From NCBI GenBank assembly GCA_026400815.1, contig JAPLOI010000053.1:1-64000 (forward strand): 64,000 bases of DNA, read 5' to 3'. Positions 9,064 through 18,015 of the stretch are shown here, piece after piece (position 1 is the stretch's first letter; the number at the start of each line of letters is the position of its first letter). The notes beneath the pieces were generated by a model that worked only from the letters and a program-made list of their open reading frames with translations, ran no database searches and was not told where the DNA came from. The stretch comes from Alphaproteobacteria bacterium (GTDB taxonomy: Bacteria; Pseudomonadota; Alphaproteobacteria; Acetobacterales; Acetobacteraceae). The position numbers were made by a program, and so were the translations under genes.

Positions 9064-11193
9064 ATGGCCGACCCGTCCGACACGCCGCCGCCCGAAACCG
9101 AGACTGCCGAGCTGCCCACCGATCCGCTGACGCAGCTGGAGCTGGCCGAGGCGCTGGATCTGCAGGGCGCTGGGCGCATGGGTGAGTCGATCGAAGTGCT
9201 GGAGCGGGTGCTGGCACGCGCGCCGGAGAACCCGGATGCGCTGCATCTGCTGGGTGTGGCGCGCTTCACCCAGGGCCGCCGCGAGGAAGGCGTGGCCCTG
9301 GTGGAGCGGGCGGTACAGGGGGCGCCGGAGTTCGGCACCGCTGTGTCCAATCTTGGCAGGATGCTGCGCATGGTGAACCGCGCCGGCGATGGGCTGGCGC
9401 TGCTGCGGCGGCGGACCGCGGAACAGCCGCAGGACCCGCAGGCGTGCCGCGCGCTGGGCAGTGCGCTGATGGCCCAGGGCGACTTGGCCGGGGCGGCGAC
9501 GCAGATGGCCATGGCGGTGCAGCTGGACCCTGAAGATGCGGTGGCGCATGCCGCCCTGGCGGTGGTGCGGCTGCGGCAGCAGCGGTTCCATGAGGCGGAG
9601 GCGAGCCTGCGCCAGGCGCTGGGGCTGCGGCCGGCGGAGGCCGATTTCCATATGAATCTTGGCGTGGCGCTGCGCATGCTGGGCAAGCCCGACGAGGCGA
9701 TCGGCAGCCTGCGCGTGGCGCTGCTGCTGCGGCCGGCCTTCGTCGAGGCACGGGTGAACCTGGCTGTGACACTACTGGAGCGGGGCCGCACCGAGGAGGC
9801 GGAGGAAAACCTGCGCCAGGCGCTGGTGGCCGATCCGCGGCGCGGCGAAGCGCATCTGCTGATGGGATTCATCCTGCTCAACCGCGGCGAGACCGGGGCG
9901 GCGATTGCCGCGCTGATGCAGGCGGTGGAGGCACTGGACAACCCCGCCCAGGCCTATGCGCTGCTGGCGCCGCGCCTGGTGGGCGCGGAGCACGCCACCG
10001 ATCTCGTTGCGCTGGAACGGCTGATGGCGGCGCGCGCGCCCGGTGAGGCGCGACCACGGCTGCGGCTGGCCCGGGCCCTGGCCCGGGTGGGGCGGCTGGA
10101 CGAAGCGGTGGAGGCCGCCGAACGGGCGCTTGCGATTGAGCCGGTTTCCGTGGAGGCGATGGGCGTGATCGCGGGGATCTACTTCGTGCAGGGCCGCATG
10201 GACGAGGCGCGGCAGCGGTACGAGGCGGTGCTGGCGCTGTCGGGCGGCGATGCGGTGGCGCGCGCGGCGCTTGCGATGATTCAGCTGGCCGAGAGCAATT
10301 TCGTGGACGGGCTGGCAGGGTTCGAGGCACGGCTGGAGACCCCGGGCCTGGCGGCATTCAAGCCGGTGGGGACGCGGCTGCCGCCGCTGACGCTGGCAGG
10401 GTCGCTGGCCGGCAAGCGCGTGCTTCTGGCCGCCGAGCAGGGCCAGGGGGACACGCTGCAGTTCGTACGCTATGCGCGTTTGTTGGCGGACCATGGGGCG
10501 AGCGTGCTGGTGGAGGCGCAGGCGCCGCTGGTGCCGTTGCTAGCGAACATGGCGGGTCTATCCGGCGTATCGGCGCAGGGCGCGGCAGTGCCGGAGGCCG
10601 ATTTCGTCTGCCCGATGATGAGCCTGCCGCTGGTGTTCGGCACGCGGGTGGACACGATCCCGGCGCGGGTGCCCTACCTGGCCGCGCCCGCTGACCGGCG
10701 CGCCGCCTGGGCGGCCCGGCTGGGGCCGGCGACGCCGGGGCGGCGACGCGTGGCGCTGTGCTGGGCGGGCAATGCCGGCTACGCCGCGGACATGTTCCGC
10801 TCCGTGCCGCTTTCCCTGTTGGAGCCGCTGCTGGCGGAGCCGGAGCTGGAATTGTTCCTGGTGCAGACCGAGCTCCGTACGGGCGACGATACGGTGGTGG
10901 CCTCCCACCCCGGCGTGGTGGACCTGCGGCGCGAACTGCAGGACTTCGCCGATACTGCGGCGGTGCTGGAGCGGATGGACCTGGTGATCGCCGTCGACAC
11001 GGCGGTGGCGCACCTGGCCGGGGCGCTGGCGCGGCCGCTCTGGGTGATGCTGCCCTTCGCGGCCGACTGGCGTTGGCTGGAGGATCGGACCGACAGCCCC
11101 TGGTACCCGACCGCGCGGCTGTTCCGGCAGCCCGGCTTCGGGGAGTGGGAGCCGGTGATCGAGGCGGTTCGGGCGGCGTTGCGCGCCGGCTGA
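9064..11193 (+). CDS. TPR protein with C-terminal GT9-like glycosyltransferase domain, copy 1
   Basis: Residues 1-430 hold about a dozen tetratricopeptide repeats (for example AHAALAVVRLRQQRFHEAEA and LMGFILLNRGETGAAIAALM). From about 440 to the end comes a glycosyltransferase-fold domain with EQGQGDTLQFVRYARLL (about 457), SLPLVFGTRVDTIPARVPYL, the central VALCWAGNAGY strand, and AVDTAVAHLAGALARPLWVM (about 644), the motif shared with GT9 heptosyltransferases. It is the first and second largest of five paralogues in tandem. Such TPR-GT fusions are thought to glycosylate proteins or surface glycans; acceptor and sugar are unknown. The nucleotide-binding fold is inferred from motifs only. Confidence 0.75.
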   Translation: MADPSDTPPPETETAELPTDPLTQLELAEALDLQGAGRMGESIEVLERVLARAPENPDALHLLGVARFTQGRREEGVALVERAVQGAPEFGTAVSNLGRMLRMVNRAGDGLALLRRRTAEQPQDPQACRALGSALMAQGDLAGAATQMAMAVQLDPEDAVAHAALAVVRLRQQRFHEAEASLRQALGLRPAEADFHMNLGVALRMLGKPDEAIGSLRVALLLRPAFVEARVNLAVTLLERGRTEEAEENLRQALVADPRRGEAHLLMGFILLNRGETGAAIAALMQAVEALDNPAQAYALLAPRLVGAEHATDLVALERLMAARAPGEARPRLRLARALARVGRLDEAVEAAERALAIEPVSVEAMGVIAGIYFVQGRMDEARQRYEAVLALSGGDAVARAALAMIQLAESNFVDGLAGFEARLETPGLAAFKPVGTRLPPLTLAGSLAGKRVLLAAEQGQGDTLQFVRYARLLADHGASVLVEAQAPLVPLLANMAGLSGVSAQGAAVPEADFVCPMMSLPLVFGTRVDTIPARVPYLAAPADRRAAWAARLGPATPGRRRVALCWAGNAGYAADMFRSVPLSLLEPLLAEPELELFLVQTELRTGDDTVVASHPGVVDLRRELQDFADTAAVLERMDLVIAVDTAVAHLAGALARPLWVMLPFAADWRWLEDRTDSPWYPTARLFRQPGFGEWEPVIEAVRAALRAG

Positions 11194-11197
11194 GGCG

Positions 11198-12955
11198 ATG
11201 CCGGGTTCCCGGGACCGGAGCAGGGACGAGGCAGGCGCGGACCCGGCTGCGCTGGTGACGCAGGCGCGGGCCGACTATGCGGCAGGCCGAACGACAATGG
11301 CCGAAGCGGCGGCACGGTCGGCGCTGGCGCTGGTGCCCGGGCATGCCGGCGCGCGCCATGTTCTGGCGGCGTGCCGCGTGGCCGCTGGCGCGCTGGCGGA
11401 GGGTGCGGACGAACTGGCGGCGGTGCTGGCGGCCATGCCGGGTTCAGCGGAGGTGCGGCTGCATCTGGCCGAGGTGTTGGCCCGGCTGGGACGCCATCCA
11501 GAGATCGTGCCGTTGCTGGAAGAGGTGGTGGCCGCGCAGCCCGGGCTGGTGGCAGCCTTGCGCCCGCTGGCGGCGGCCCAGTGGGAAAGCGGCGCGCGCA
11601 CGGCGGCGATCGGCACATGGCGGCGCCTGGTGGATCTGCGGCCGCAGGACGGGGACGCGCTGGCGGCGTTGGGCTATGCGCTGCGGCAGGCGGGTGACCG
11701 CGACGGGGCGAAGGCCACGCTGGTGCAGGCGGTGGCACTGCTGGCGGCGCAGCCCCGCGATCCCACGGTGCCGGCACCGGCGCTGGCGGAGGCACGGATC
11801 GGCCTGGCGGAGGTGTTGATCGAGATTGGGCTGGAGACGCCGCCAGGAAATGAGGCGGTGGCCGACGCCGTGGCGCTGGTGCAGCGCGCGCGCGCCGAGG
11901 CGCCCGGCTCGGCGGCGTTGATTCTGCGCTGCGGCGCGGTGCTGCATCGGGCCAGCGCACATGATGCGGCACAGGATTGCTATGCCGCCGCGCTGGCACT
12001 GGACCCCGGCCTGCGCGATGCGCGGCTGTATGGCGCCATGCTGCGGCTGCTGCATGGCGACCTGGCCGGAGGGTGGCCCGACTACGAGGCGCGACTGCAT
12101 GCGCCCAGCCCGCTCGGACACCTGCGCGCGCCGCCGGTGACGCCGTGGCGGGTACCGGCGCGGCTGGACGGACAGACGGTGCGTGTGGCGCTGGAGCAGG
12201 GCGCGGGGGACGGTATCCAGTTCGCACGCTACCTACCGCTGCTGGCCGCACGGGGGGCGCGGGTGGAGGTGGTGGCGGCGGAGGGCTCGCCCCTGGTGCC
12301 GTTGCTGGCGGCGATGCCGGCGGTCTCCGCGATCGTCGGGCGCGTGGACGAGGCACCGGCGGCGGCAGTAACGGTTCCGCTACTGAGCCTGCCGTTGGCC
12401 TTCGGCACCGAGATGGACAGCATTCCGGCGCAGGTGCCGTACCTGGCCGCGCCGGCGGAACGGGTGGCCACGTGGCGGGCCCGGCTGGCCGAGGGCGGCG
12501 ACGGACGGCCGCGCGTGGGCGTGGCATGGTGGGGAAACACGGCGTTCGCGAACGATCGGCTGCGCTCCATCCCGCTGGCGCGCTTCGTCGGGGTGCTGAA
12601 GCGGCGCGACGTTGCTTTCCATGTGCTGGCGCCCCGGCTGCGCGAGGGCGAGGACCAGGCGGTGGGAGGGCTGGCCACGGTGCATGGCGGCATCCGCGAC
12701 TATGCCGACACGGCGGCGCTGGCGACGCTGATGGACGTGGTGATCAGCGTTGATACGTCGGCCGCGCACCTGGCCGGCGCACTGGGCCGGCCGGTGTGGC
12801 TGCTGCTGCCGTACGAGCCGGATTGGCGGTGGCTGCTGGGCCGCCAGGATAGCCCATGGTATCCCACCGCCCGCCTGTTCCGGCAGCCGGCGCGCGGCGA
12901 CTGGGAGGGTGTTGTGGCGCACGTTGGGGAGGCCCTGGATGCCACCTTCGGCTGA
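11198..12955 (+). CDS. TPR protein with C-terminal GT9-like glycosyltransferase domain, copy 2
   Basis: This 585-residue paralogue starts four bases after copy 1 stops. TPR units cover roughly residues 15-310. The transferase domain has LEQGAGDGIQFARYLPLL (about 331), SLPLAFGTEMDSIPAQVPYL, GVAWWGNTAFANDRLRSIPL and SVDTSAAHLAGALGRPVWLL (about 517). The sugar-nucleotide motif HLAGALGRP is intact, but the residue set around it differs from copies 3-5, so specificity may differ. Its 3' end overlaps the next start by 17 bases, which suggests translational coupling through the array. Confidence 0.75.
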   Translation: MPGSRDRSRDEAGADPAALVTQARADYAAGRTTMAEAAARSALALVPGHAGARHVLAACRVAAGALAEGADELAAVLAAMPGSAEVRLHLAEVLARLGRHPEIVPLLEEVVAAQPGLVAALRPLAAAQWESGARTAAIGTWRRLVDLRPQDGDALAALGYALRQAGDRDGAKATLVQAVALLAAQPRDPTVPAPALAEARIGLAEVLIEIGLETPPGNEAVADAVALVQRARAEAPGSAALILRCGAVLHRASAHDAAQDCYAAALALDPGLRDARLYGAMLRLLHGDLAGGWPDYEARLHAPSPLGHLRAPPVTPWRVPARLDGQTVRVALEQGAGDGIQFARYLPLLAARGARVEVVAAEGSPLVPLLAAMPAVSAIVGRVDEAPAAAVTVPLLSLPLAFGTEMDSIPAQVPYLAAPAERVATWRARLAEGGDGRPRVGVAWWGNTAFANDRLRSIPLARFVGVLKRRDVAFHVLAPRLREGEDQAVGGLATVHGGIRDYADTAALATLMDVVISVDTSAAHLAGALGRPVWLLLPYEPDWRWLLGRQDSPWYPTARLFRQPARGDWEGVVAHVGEALDATFG

Positions 12956-15287
12956 GGAACCGGCACCGGCCACAGATGCGGCGCGGCTGCTTCGCGCTGT
13001 TGCGGCCTTCCAGGACGATCGGCTGGACGAGGCCGAGACGCTGCTGGCGAACGTGGGCCCGGACGTGCATCACCTGCAGCACTATTGGCAGGTACGGGCG
13101 GCAATGGCGGCTCGGCGGGGGACGATGGCCGATGCGGCAGACGCGCAGGCGCGGGCCTGCGCGCTGTATTGCGAACTGCATGGGATGGAATCGCACGCCT
13201 TGCTGCTGGACCTCTTGCGGATGAGCATTGCCGCGCGGCAGGGGCAGGCGGCGCTGGAGGCACGCAACCGGGCGGCGGCGGCGATCGTGGCGCTGCCCAG
13301 GACGGACCGCGCGCAGGCTTCCGAGGCGCGCGCGGTGCTGGACCGGCTGGAGAAGACCCTCTCGGCCCTGCTGTGGGAGGAGGGACAGCAAGACGCGGCG
13401 ATCACCGCGCAGGTGCGCCATGTGGCATCGGTTCCCGACGACGTGGTGGCACTGCGGCAACTGCGGCGGGCATTGACCTTGCGCGACCGGCTGGCAGAGG
13501 CGCTGCTGGTGCAGATGCGCGTGGCGCTGCTGGAGCCGGAGGCGCCGGGGCCGGCACGCGATATGGGGCGGATCCTGCGGGCGCTGGGGGCCGGCCCCGC
13601 GGCCCGGACCTGGTTTCGCCGAGCGCTCCGATTGCAGCCGGAGGATGCTGCGGCGCAGGCTCTGCTGGAGGAGGCCGCGGAGCCAAGCGGCGGGGCGGCC
13701 GATCAGATAGTGGGGCGGCTGGTCCGGCCGATGGAAGGGCTGGGCGGCGCGCCCGGCGATCCTGTCTGGCCGATGGCGGTCGCGCGGGCGCTGGAGGCGA
13801 TGAAGGGGCTGGGCCCGGCGGAGGCGGCGCCACCTGATTGGGCGGTTCTGGTGGACCAGGCGATCCTGGCTGTGCTGCGCCGCGTGCTGGTGCTGCGGCC
13901 GGACCATGCGGAGGCCGCGACCACCCTGGCCAGCCTATTGCGCGAGACGGGCGACGACGCGGCGCTGGGTGCACTGCGCGGGGCGCTTAAACTTTCCCCG
14001 CGCGATGCAGGGCTGCATGTGCGGCTGGGGTTCGAGCTGCACAAGCAGGGGCAGATGGTTGAGGCGCAGCGCAGCTTCCGCACGGCACTGTCGCTGAATC
14101 AGGACCTGCTCCTGGCGATGATCGGCCTTGCCGCCGCCCTGCAGGGGGTGGGGCCCAGCACGGAGGCGCTGGCACTGGTGGAGCGAGCGCGGGCGCTGGA
14201 CCCGTCGGCGACAACGGTCCATGCGCTGTTGGTGCAGGCGGTGGCGCTGCAGTCTCTGCTGCGGATGGAGGAGGCGGTGGCAGCCTATGAGGCCGTGCTG
14301 GAGGCCGCACCAGAACATGATGGGGCGAAGTTCGGGCTCGGTCTGGCCTTCCTGGCTATGGGGCGGTTGGAGAAGGGGTGGCCGCTCTATGCGTTGCGGT
14401 GGCGCACCGGGGCCACGATCCCGGGCGCGCGCGCACCGCACGACCCGCTGGCCCGGCCCGATCCCGCGATGTGGCAGGGCAAGACCGTGCTGGTCTATGC
14501 CGAGCAGGCGCAGGGGGACACGATCCAGTTTCTGCGCTATGCGCGCCTGGTGGCTGCCAGCGGGGCCCGGGTGCTGCTGGAAGTGCCGGGATCGCTGAAG
14601 CGTCTGGCGGAAACGCTTCCTGACCTCGCCGGCGTCTATAGCCGCGGCGAGATGATCCCGCCCTTCGACATCGCGATGCCGCTACTGCACCTGCCCTGGG
14701 CATTCGGCACAACGCTGGAGACGATCCCGGCGGTGGTGCCCTACCTGCGCGGCGACCTGACGCGAGCCGCGGGGTTTCGGCGACGGCTGGCAGGGCTGCC
14801 GGGGTTGAAGGTGGGGCTGGTCTGGTCCGGCGATCCGCGGCCGGACATGCCCGACCAGGCTCTGATGGACGAGCGGCGCTCGGTGAAGCTGAAGGACCTT
14901 GCGCCGCTGGCGAAGGTGCCTGGGGTGGTGTTCGTTTCGCTGCAAAAGGGCGTACCGGCGGCGCAGGCGGCTGAACCGCCGGCGGGGATGGTGCTGCACG
15001 ACTGGACCGAGGAGCTGGCGGATTTCACCGACACGGCGGCGTTGATGACGGCGCTGGACCTGGTGATCACCGTCGATACGGCGCCAGCCCATCTGGCGGG
15101 TGCGCTGGCGCGGCCGGTTTGGCTGCTGAACCGGTTCGACACCGATTTCCGCTGGCTGCTCGATCGTGGCGACAGCCCCTGGTACCCGACGCTGCGGCAG
15201 TTCCGGCAGGTACGGCCGGGGGCGTGGGGCGAGGTGATCGAACGCGTGGCAGCGGCGCTGCACGAGAAGGCGGGCCGCGGTGCCTGA
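12939..15287 (+). CDS. TPR protein with C-terminal GT9-like glycosyltransferase domain, copy 3
   Basis: The true start is taken as ATG 12939 (MPPSAEEPAPATDAARLL), inside the end of copy 2. The longer upstream frame is a shadow of copy 2. The 782-residue product is the largest of the set: about 520 residues of TPR and helical-repeat sequence, then VYAEQAQGDTIQFLRYARLV (about 520), PLLHLPWAFGTTLETIPAVV, VGLVWSGDPRPD, LHDWTEELADFTDTAALM and TVDTAPAHLAGALARPVWLL (about 711). The last blocks are nearly identical in copies 4 and 5, showing recent duplication of the catalytic half. The C-terminal WYPTLRQFRQ motif occurs, with small changes, in all five. Confidence 0.75.
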   Translation: MPPSAEEPAPATDAARLLRAVAAFQDDRLDEAETLLANVGPDVHHLQHYWQVRAAMAARRGTMADAADAQARACALYCELHGMESHALLLDLLRMSIAARQGQAALEARNRAAAAIVALPRTDRAQASEARAVLDRLEKTLSALLWEEGQQDAAITAQVRHVASVPDDVVALRQLRRALTLRDRLAEALLVQMRVALLEPEAPGPARDMGRILRALGAGPAARTWFRRALRLQPEDAAAQALLEEAAEPSGGAADQIVGRLVRPMEGLGGAPGDPVWPMAVARALEAMKGLGPAEAAPPDWAVLVDQAILAVLRRVLVLRPDHAEAATTLASLLRETGDDAALGALRGALKLSPRDAGLHVRLGFELHKQGQMVEAQRSFRTALSLNQDLLLAMIGLAAALQGVGPSTEALALVERARALDPSATTVHALLVQAVALQSLLRMEEAVAAYEAVLEAAPEHDGAKFGLGLAFLAMGRLEKGWPLYALRWRTGATIPGARAPHDPLARPDPAMWQGKTVLVYAEQAQGDTIQFLRYARLVAASGARVLLEVPGSLKRLAETLPDLAGVYSRGEMIPPFDIAMPLLHLPWAFGTTLETIPAVVPYLRGDLTRAAGFRRRLAGLPGLKVGLVWSGDPRPDMPDQALMDERRSVKLKDLAPLAKVPGVVFVSLQKGVPAAQAAEPPAGMVLHDWTEELADFTDTAALMTALDLVITVDTAPAHLAGALARPVWLLNRFDTDFRWLLDRGDSPWYPTLRQFRQVRPGAWGEVIERVAAALHEKAGRGA

Positions 15288-16554
15288 GCGGCCGCCAAGC
15301 ATGGCGGAGGAGGCGGCGCGGCTATGGGCGCTGGGGCGGCGGGACGAGGCGATCGCGCTGTTCCGCGCGCTGCAGGCGCAGCATCCCGAGAACCCCGGGC
15401 TGGCCTTGCGCCTGGGCATGGCGCTGCTGCTTGCCGGGCGACTGGAAGAGGCGCTGCCGCTGCTGGAACATGCCGCCGCGCTGGCGCCGGGGGATGCCAC
15501 GGCGCTGGCGTGGCTGGATCGCGCGCTGGGGGCGGTGCATGGCCAGGGCGCCATGGCCGACGCGGTTCCGGCGCTGCAGGCGCGGCTGGCGGAGGCGCCC
15601 GACAACGTCAACCGCCGTGTTCGCCTGGCATCGACGCTGCTGGCCAATGGGCGGTTCGAGGAAGGCTGGCCGCATTATGCCTGGCGATGGCGGGGCATGG
15701 CGGAGGAATGGCGCCAGCCCGCCGATCCGTTGGTGCGGCCCGACCCCGCTTCGTGGCACGGGCGGCGGGTGCTGCTGTTCGCGGAGCAGGGGTTCGGTGA
15801 TTCGCTGCAGTTCCTGCGCTACGTGCGGCCGGTGCAGGTGATCGCCGCGGAGGTGATGGTGGAGGTGCAGCCGGCGCTGAAGCGGTTGGCCGCCACGCTG
15901 CCGGGCCGGCCGGCGGTGCTGGGCCAGGGCGAGACGATGCCGGCGCATGACGTGGCGGTGCCGCTGCTGCACCTGCCCTGGGCGTTCGGGACGGTGCCGG
16001 CCACGATCCCGGCCGAAGTGCCTTACCTCGCGGCCGATGCCGACGCCGTGGCAGGCTGGCGGGCGCGGCTGGCCGGCCTGCCGGGGCTGAAGGTGGGGCT
16101 GGCCTGGGCCGGCGATCCGCGGCCGCAGGACCGGGCGGCGCATCGGGTGGACCAGCGGCGGTCGGTGGCGCTTGCGGCGCTGGCGCCGCTGGGCGGGGTG
16201 CGCGGGGTGAGCTTCGTTTCCCTGCAGACCGGGGAGGCCGCGCGGCAGGCGGCGCCTCCCGGGATGGTGCTGCATGACTGGACGGCGGAGCTGGGCGATT
16301 TCGCCGATACCGCGGCGTTGATGCAGGCGCTGGACTTGGTGATCACGGTGGATACCGCCTGTGTGCATCTGGCCGGTGCGCTGGGGCGGCCGGTGTGGAT
16401 GCTGAACCGCTTTGATTCCTGCTGGCGCTGGCTGCGCGACCGGGATGACAGCCCGTGGTACCCGACATTGCGGCAGTTCCGGCAGGCGGCGCCCGGGGAC
16501 TGGGGCGGCGTGGTGCAGCGCGTGGCCGCGGCGCTGGCAGAGCGGGTGGGGTGA
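15280..16554 (+). CDS. TPR protein with C-terminal GT9-like glycosyltransferase domain, copy 4
   Basis: This gene starts with GTG 15280, overlapping copy 3 by eight bases; ATG 15301 is the alternative. At 424 residues it is the shortest copy, with only about three TPR units (MAEEAARLWALGRRDEAIAL onward) before the transferase domain. That domain has LFAEQGFGDSLQFLRYVRPV (about 166), PLLHLPWAFGTVPATIPAEV, VGLAWAGDPRPQDRAAHRVD, LHDWTAELGDFADTAALMQA and TVDTACVHLAGALGRPVWML (about 356). Its catalytic half is closest to copies 3 and 5. It probably has the same reaction type but a different acceptor, if the TPRs choose the acceptor. Confidence 0.75.
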   Translation: MPERPPSMAEEAARLWALGRRDEAIALFRALQAQHPENPGLALRLGMALLLAGRLEEALPLLEHAAALAPGDATALAWLDRALGAVHGQGAMADAVPALQARLAEAPDNVNRRVRLASTLLANGRFEEGWPHYAWRWRGMAEEWRQPADPLVRPDPASWHGRRVLLFAEQGFGDSLQFLRYVRPVQVIAAEVMVEVQPALKRLAATLPGRPAVLGQGETMPAHDVAVPLLHLPWAFGTVPATIPAEVPYLAADADAVAGWRARLAGLPGLKVGLAWAGDPRPQDRAAHRVDQRRSVALAALAPLGGVRGVSFVSLQTGEAARQAAPPGMVLHDWTAELGDFADTAALMQALDLVITVDTACVHLAGALGRPVWMLNRFDSCWRWLRDRDDSPWYPTLRQFRQAAPGDWGGVVQRVAAALAERVG

Positions 16555-17909
16555 CGGCGCCGCTGTACGACGCGGTGCTGCAACTGGCGCAGGATATGGG
16601 CGCGGCAGGGCTGCCGGCCGGGGCGATGACGGCGATCCTGTCCCGCACCGTTGCCGCCCGCCCCGGCGAGGATGCGGCGCGTGCGATGCTGGCGGGCTGC
16701 CTGTGGGAGGAGGGCGCGCAGGACGAGGCGATCGGGCAGATGGGCGAGGTGGCGCAGCGACGGGCCGAGCCGGAGGCCCGGCATGCGCTGGCGCAGATGC
16801 TGCTGGCACGCGGGGCGCGGGCGGAGGGGGAGGCCGTGCTGGCCTGGCTGGGCGCGCGGATGCCGGCCAATGCCAACCTGTATGCGGCGCGCGCCGGAAT
16901 TCTGCTGCGGATCGTGGCGACCGCGGCGGATCCGCAGGCCCTGGCGGCGGCGCGGACGCTGGGCGACGCGGCGATCGGGGCACGGCTGGTTCGGTCGCGC
17001 GAATGCCTCCTGGATGGCGACCTGGAGGCGGGATGGGCGGAGATAGCCTGGCGGCTGCGCGATCCCGGCCAGCCCGGCATCGGGGCGCGGCAGCCGCATG
17101 GCCCGGTGGAGCGGCCGGACCCCGCCGACTGGCGCGGCCGCACGGTGCTGTTCCATGGCGAGGCCGGGCATGGCGACATGATCCAGTGCCTGCGCTACGT
17201 GCCGATGGCGCGCGCGGCCGGGGCGGAGGTGGTGCTGGAGGTGCAGCCGGCGCTGGTGCGGCTGGCGCGGTCCGTACCCGGCGTGGGAGCCGTGGTGGGC
17301 TCGGGCGAGGCGGTGCCGGCGCATGACGTGGCGCTGCCGATGTTCCACCTGCCCTGGGCGTTCCGGACCGTGCTGGGCGCCATCCCCTATGTGGCGGCTG
17401 ATCTCGCGGAGGTGGCGGCGTGGCGGACGCGGCTGAGTGGGTTGCCGGGGTTGAAGGTGGGCCTGGCCTGGGCCGGGGACAGGCGGGCGGGGACGGTGTT
17501 CGAGGGGATGGACGCCGCGCGGTCCGTGCCGTTGGCGGCGTTGGCACCGTTGGGGGGCGTGCCGGGGATTTCGCTGGTGTCGTTGCAGCTGGGCGAGGCT
17601 GCGGCGCAGGCACGGCCGGAGGGGATGGTGCTGCACGATTGGACCAGGGAGCTGCACGATTTCGCCGATACCGCGGCGCTGATGCAGGCGCTGGACGTGG
17701 TGATCACGGTGGATACCGCCTGCGTGCATCTGGCCGGGGCGCTGGGGCGGCCGGTGTGGCTGCTGAACCGGCACGACACGTGCTGGCGCTGGCTGCGCGA
17801 GCGGGCGGATAGCCCCTGGTACCCGTCGCTGCGGATTTTTCGGCAGGACGCTCCGGGGGAGTGGGGGGCGGTGGTGGAGGAAATCAGAAAGGAAGTTGTT
17901 CTTTTTTGA
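16551..17909 (+). CDS. TPR protein with C-terminal GT9-like glycosyltransferase domain, copy 5
   Basis: The start is taken as GTG 16551, which overlaps the copy 4 stop in GTGA; the longer frame from 16455 is a shadow. The 452-residue product has a shorter helical repeat region (to about 195) followed by FHGEAGHGDMIQCLRYVPMA (about 201), PMFHLPWAFRTVLGAIPYVA, VGLAWAGDRRAGTVFEGMDA, LHDWTRELHDFADTAALMQA and TVDTACVHLAGALGRPVWLL (about 385). The usual E-Q-G of the first motif is E-A-G here. The last codons GTT CTT TTT TGA lie inside the dispersed hairpin element, so the C-terminus VVLF is supplied by the repeat. It closes the array. Confidence 0.75.
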   Translation: MTAPLYDAVLQLAQDMGAAGLPAGAMTAILSRTVAARPGEDAARAMLAGCLWEEGAQDEAIGQMGEVAQRRAEPEARHALAQMLLARGARAEGEAVLAWLGARMPANANLYAARAGILLRIVATAADPQALAAARTLGDAAIGARLVRSRECLLDGDLEAGWAEIAWRLRDPGQPGIGARQPHGPVERPDPADWRGRTVLFHGEAGHGDMIQCLRYVPMARAAGAEVVLEVQPALVRLARSVPGVGAVVGSGEAVPAHDVALPMFHLPWAFRTVLGAIPYVAADLAEVAAWRTRLSGLPGLKVGLAWAGDRRAGTVFEGMDAARSVPLAALAPLGGVPGISLVSLQLGEAAAQARPEGMVLHDWTRELHDFADTAALMQALDVVITVDTACVHLAGALGRPVWLLNRHDTCWRWLRERADSPWYPSLRIFRQDAPGEWGAVVEEIRKEVVLF

Positions 17910-18011
17910 AAAAAAGAACCAAAAAACTTTTCAGGTTTGATGCGGAAAGATCGAGCCTTTCCGCATCAAACAAATGAAGTTTTTTTGCTTCTTTTTGTTC
18001 ACAAAAAGAAG
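17898..18011. terminator. Composite bidirectional terminator-like element (set 1), copy 2
   Basis: Hairpin A, GTTCTTTTTT-GA-AAAAAAGAAC (17898-17919), is followed by AAAAAACTTTT and serves the plus-strand array. A central palindrome has 14-bp arms, TTTGATGCGGAAAG and CTTTCCGCATCAAA, within 17936-17970. Hairpin B, CTTCTTTTTG-TTCA-CAAAAAGAAG (17988-18011), serves the minus-strand dihydroorotase. In this copy the closing pair of B is G-C instead of C-G, a compensatory change that supports a real RNA hairpin. Confidence 0.8.
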
Positions 18012-18015
18012 ACTC

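Noticed and set aside
12750..12938. Longer N-terminus of glycosyltransferase copy 3
   Set aside because: It is a Cys/Arg/Trp-rich shadow of the end of copy 2 with no TPR pattern; ATG 12939 begins the helical repeats.
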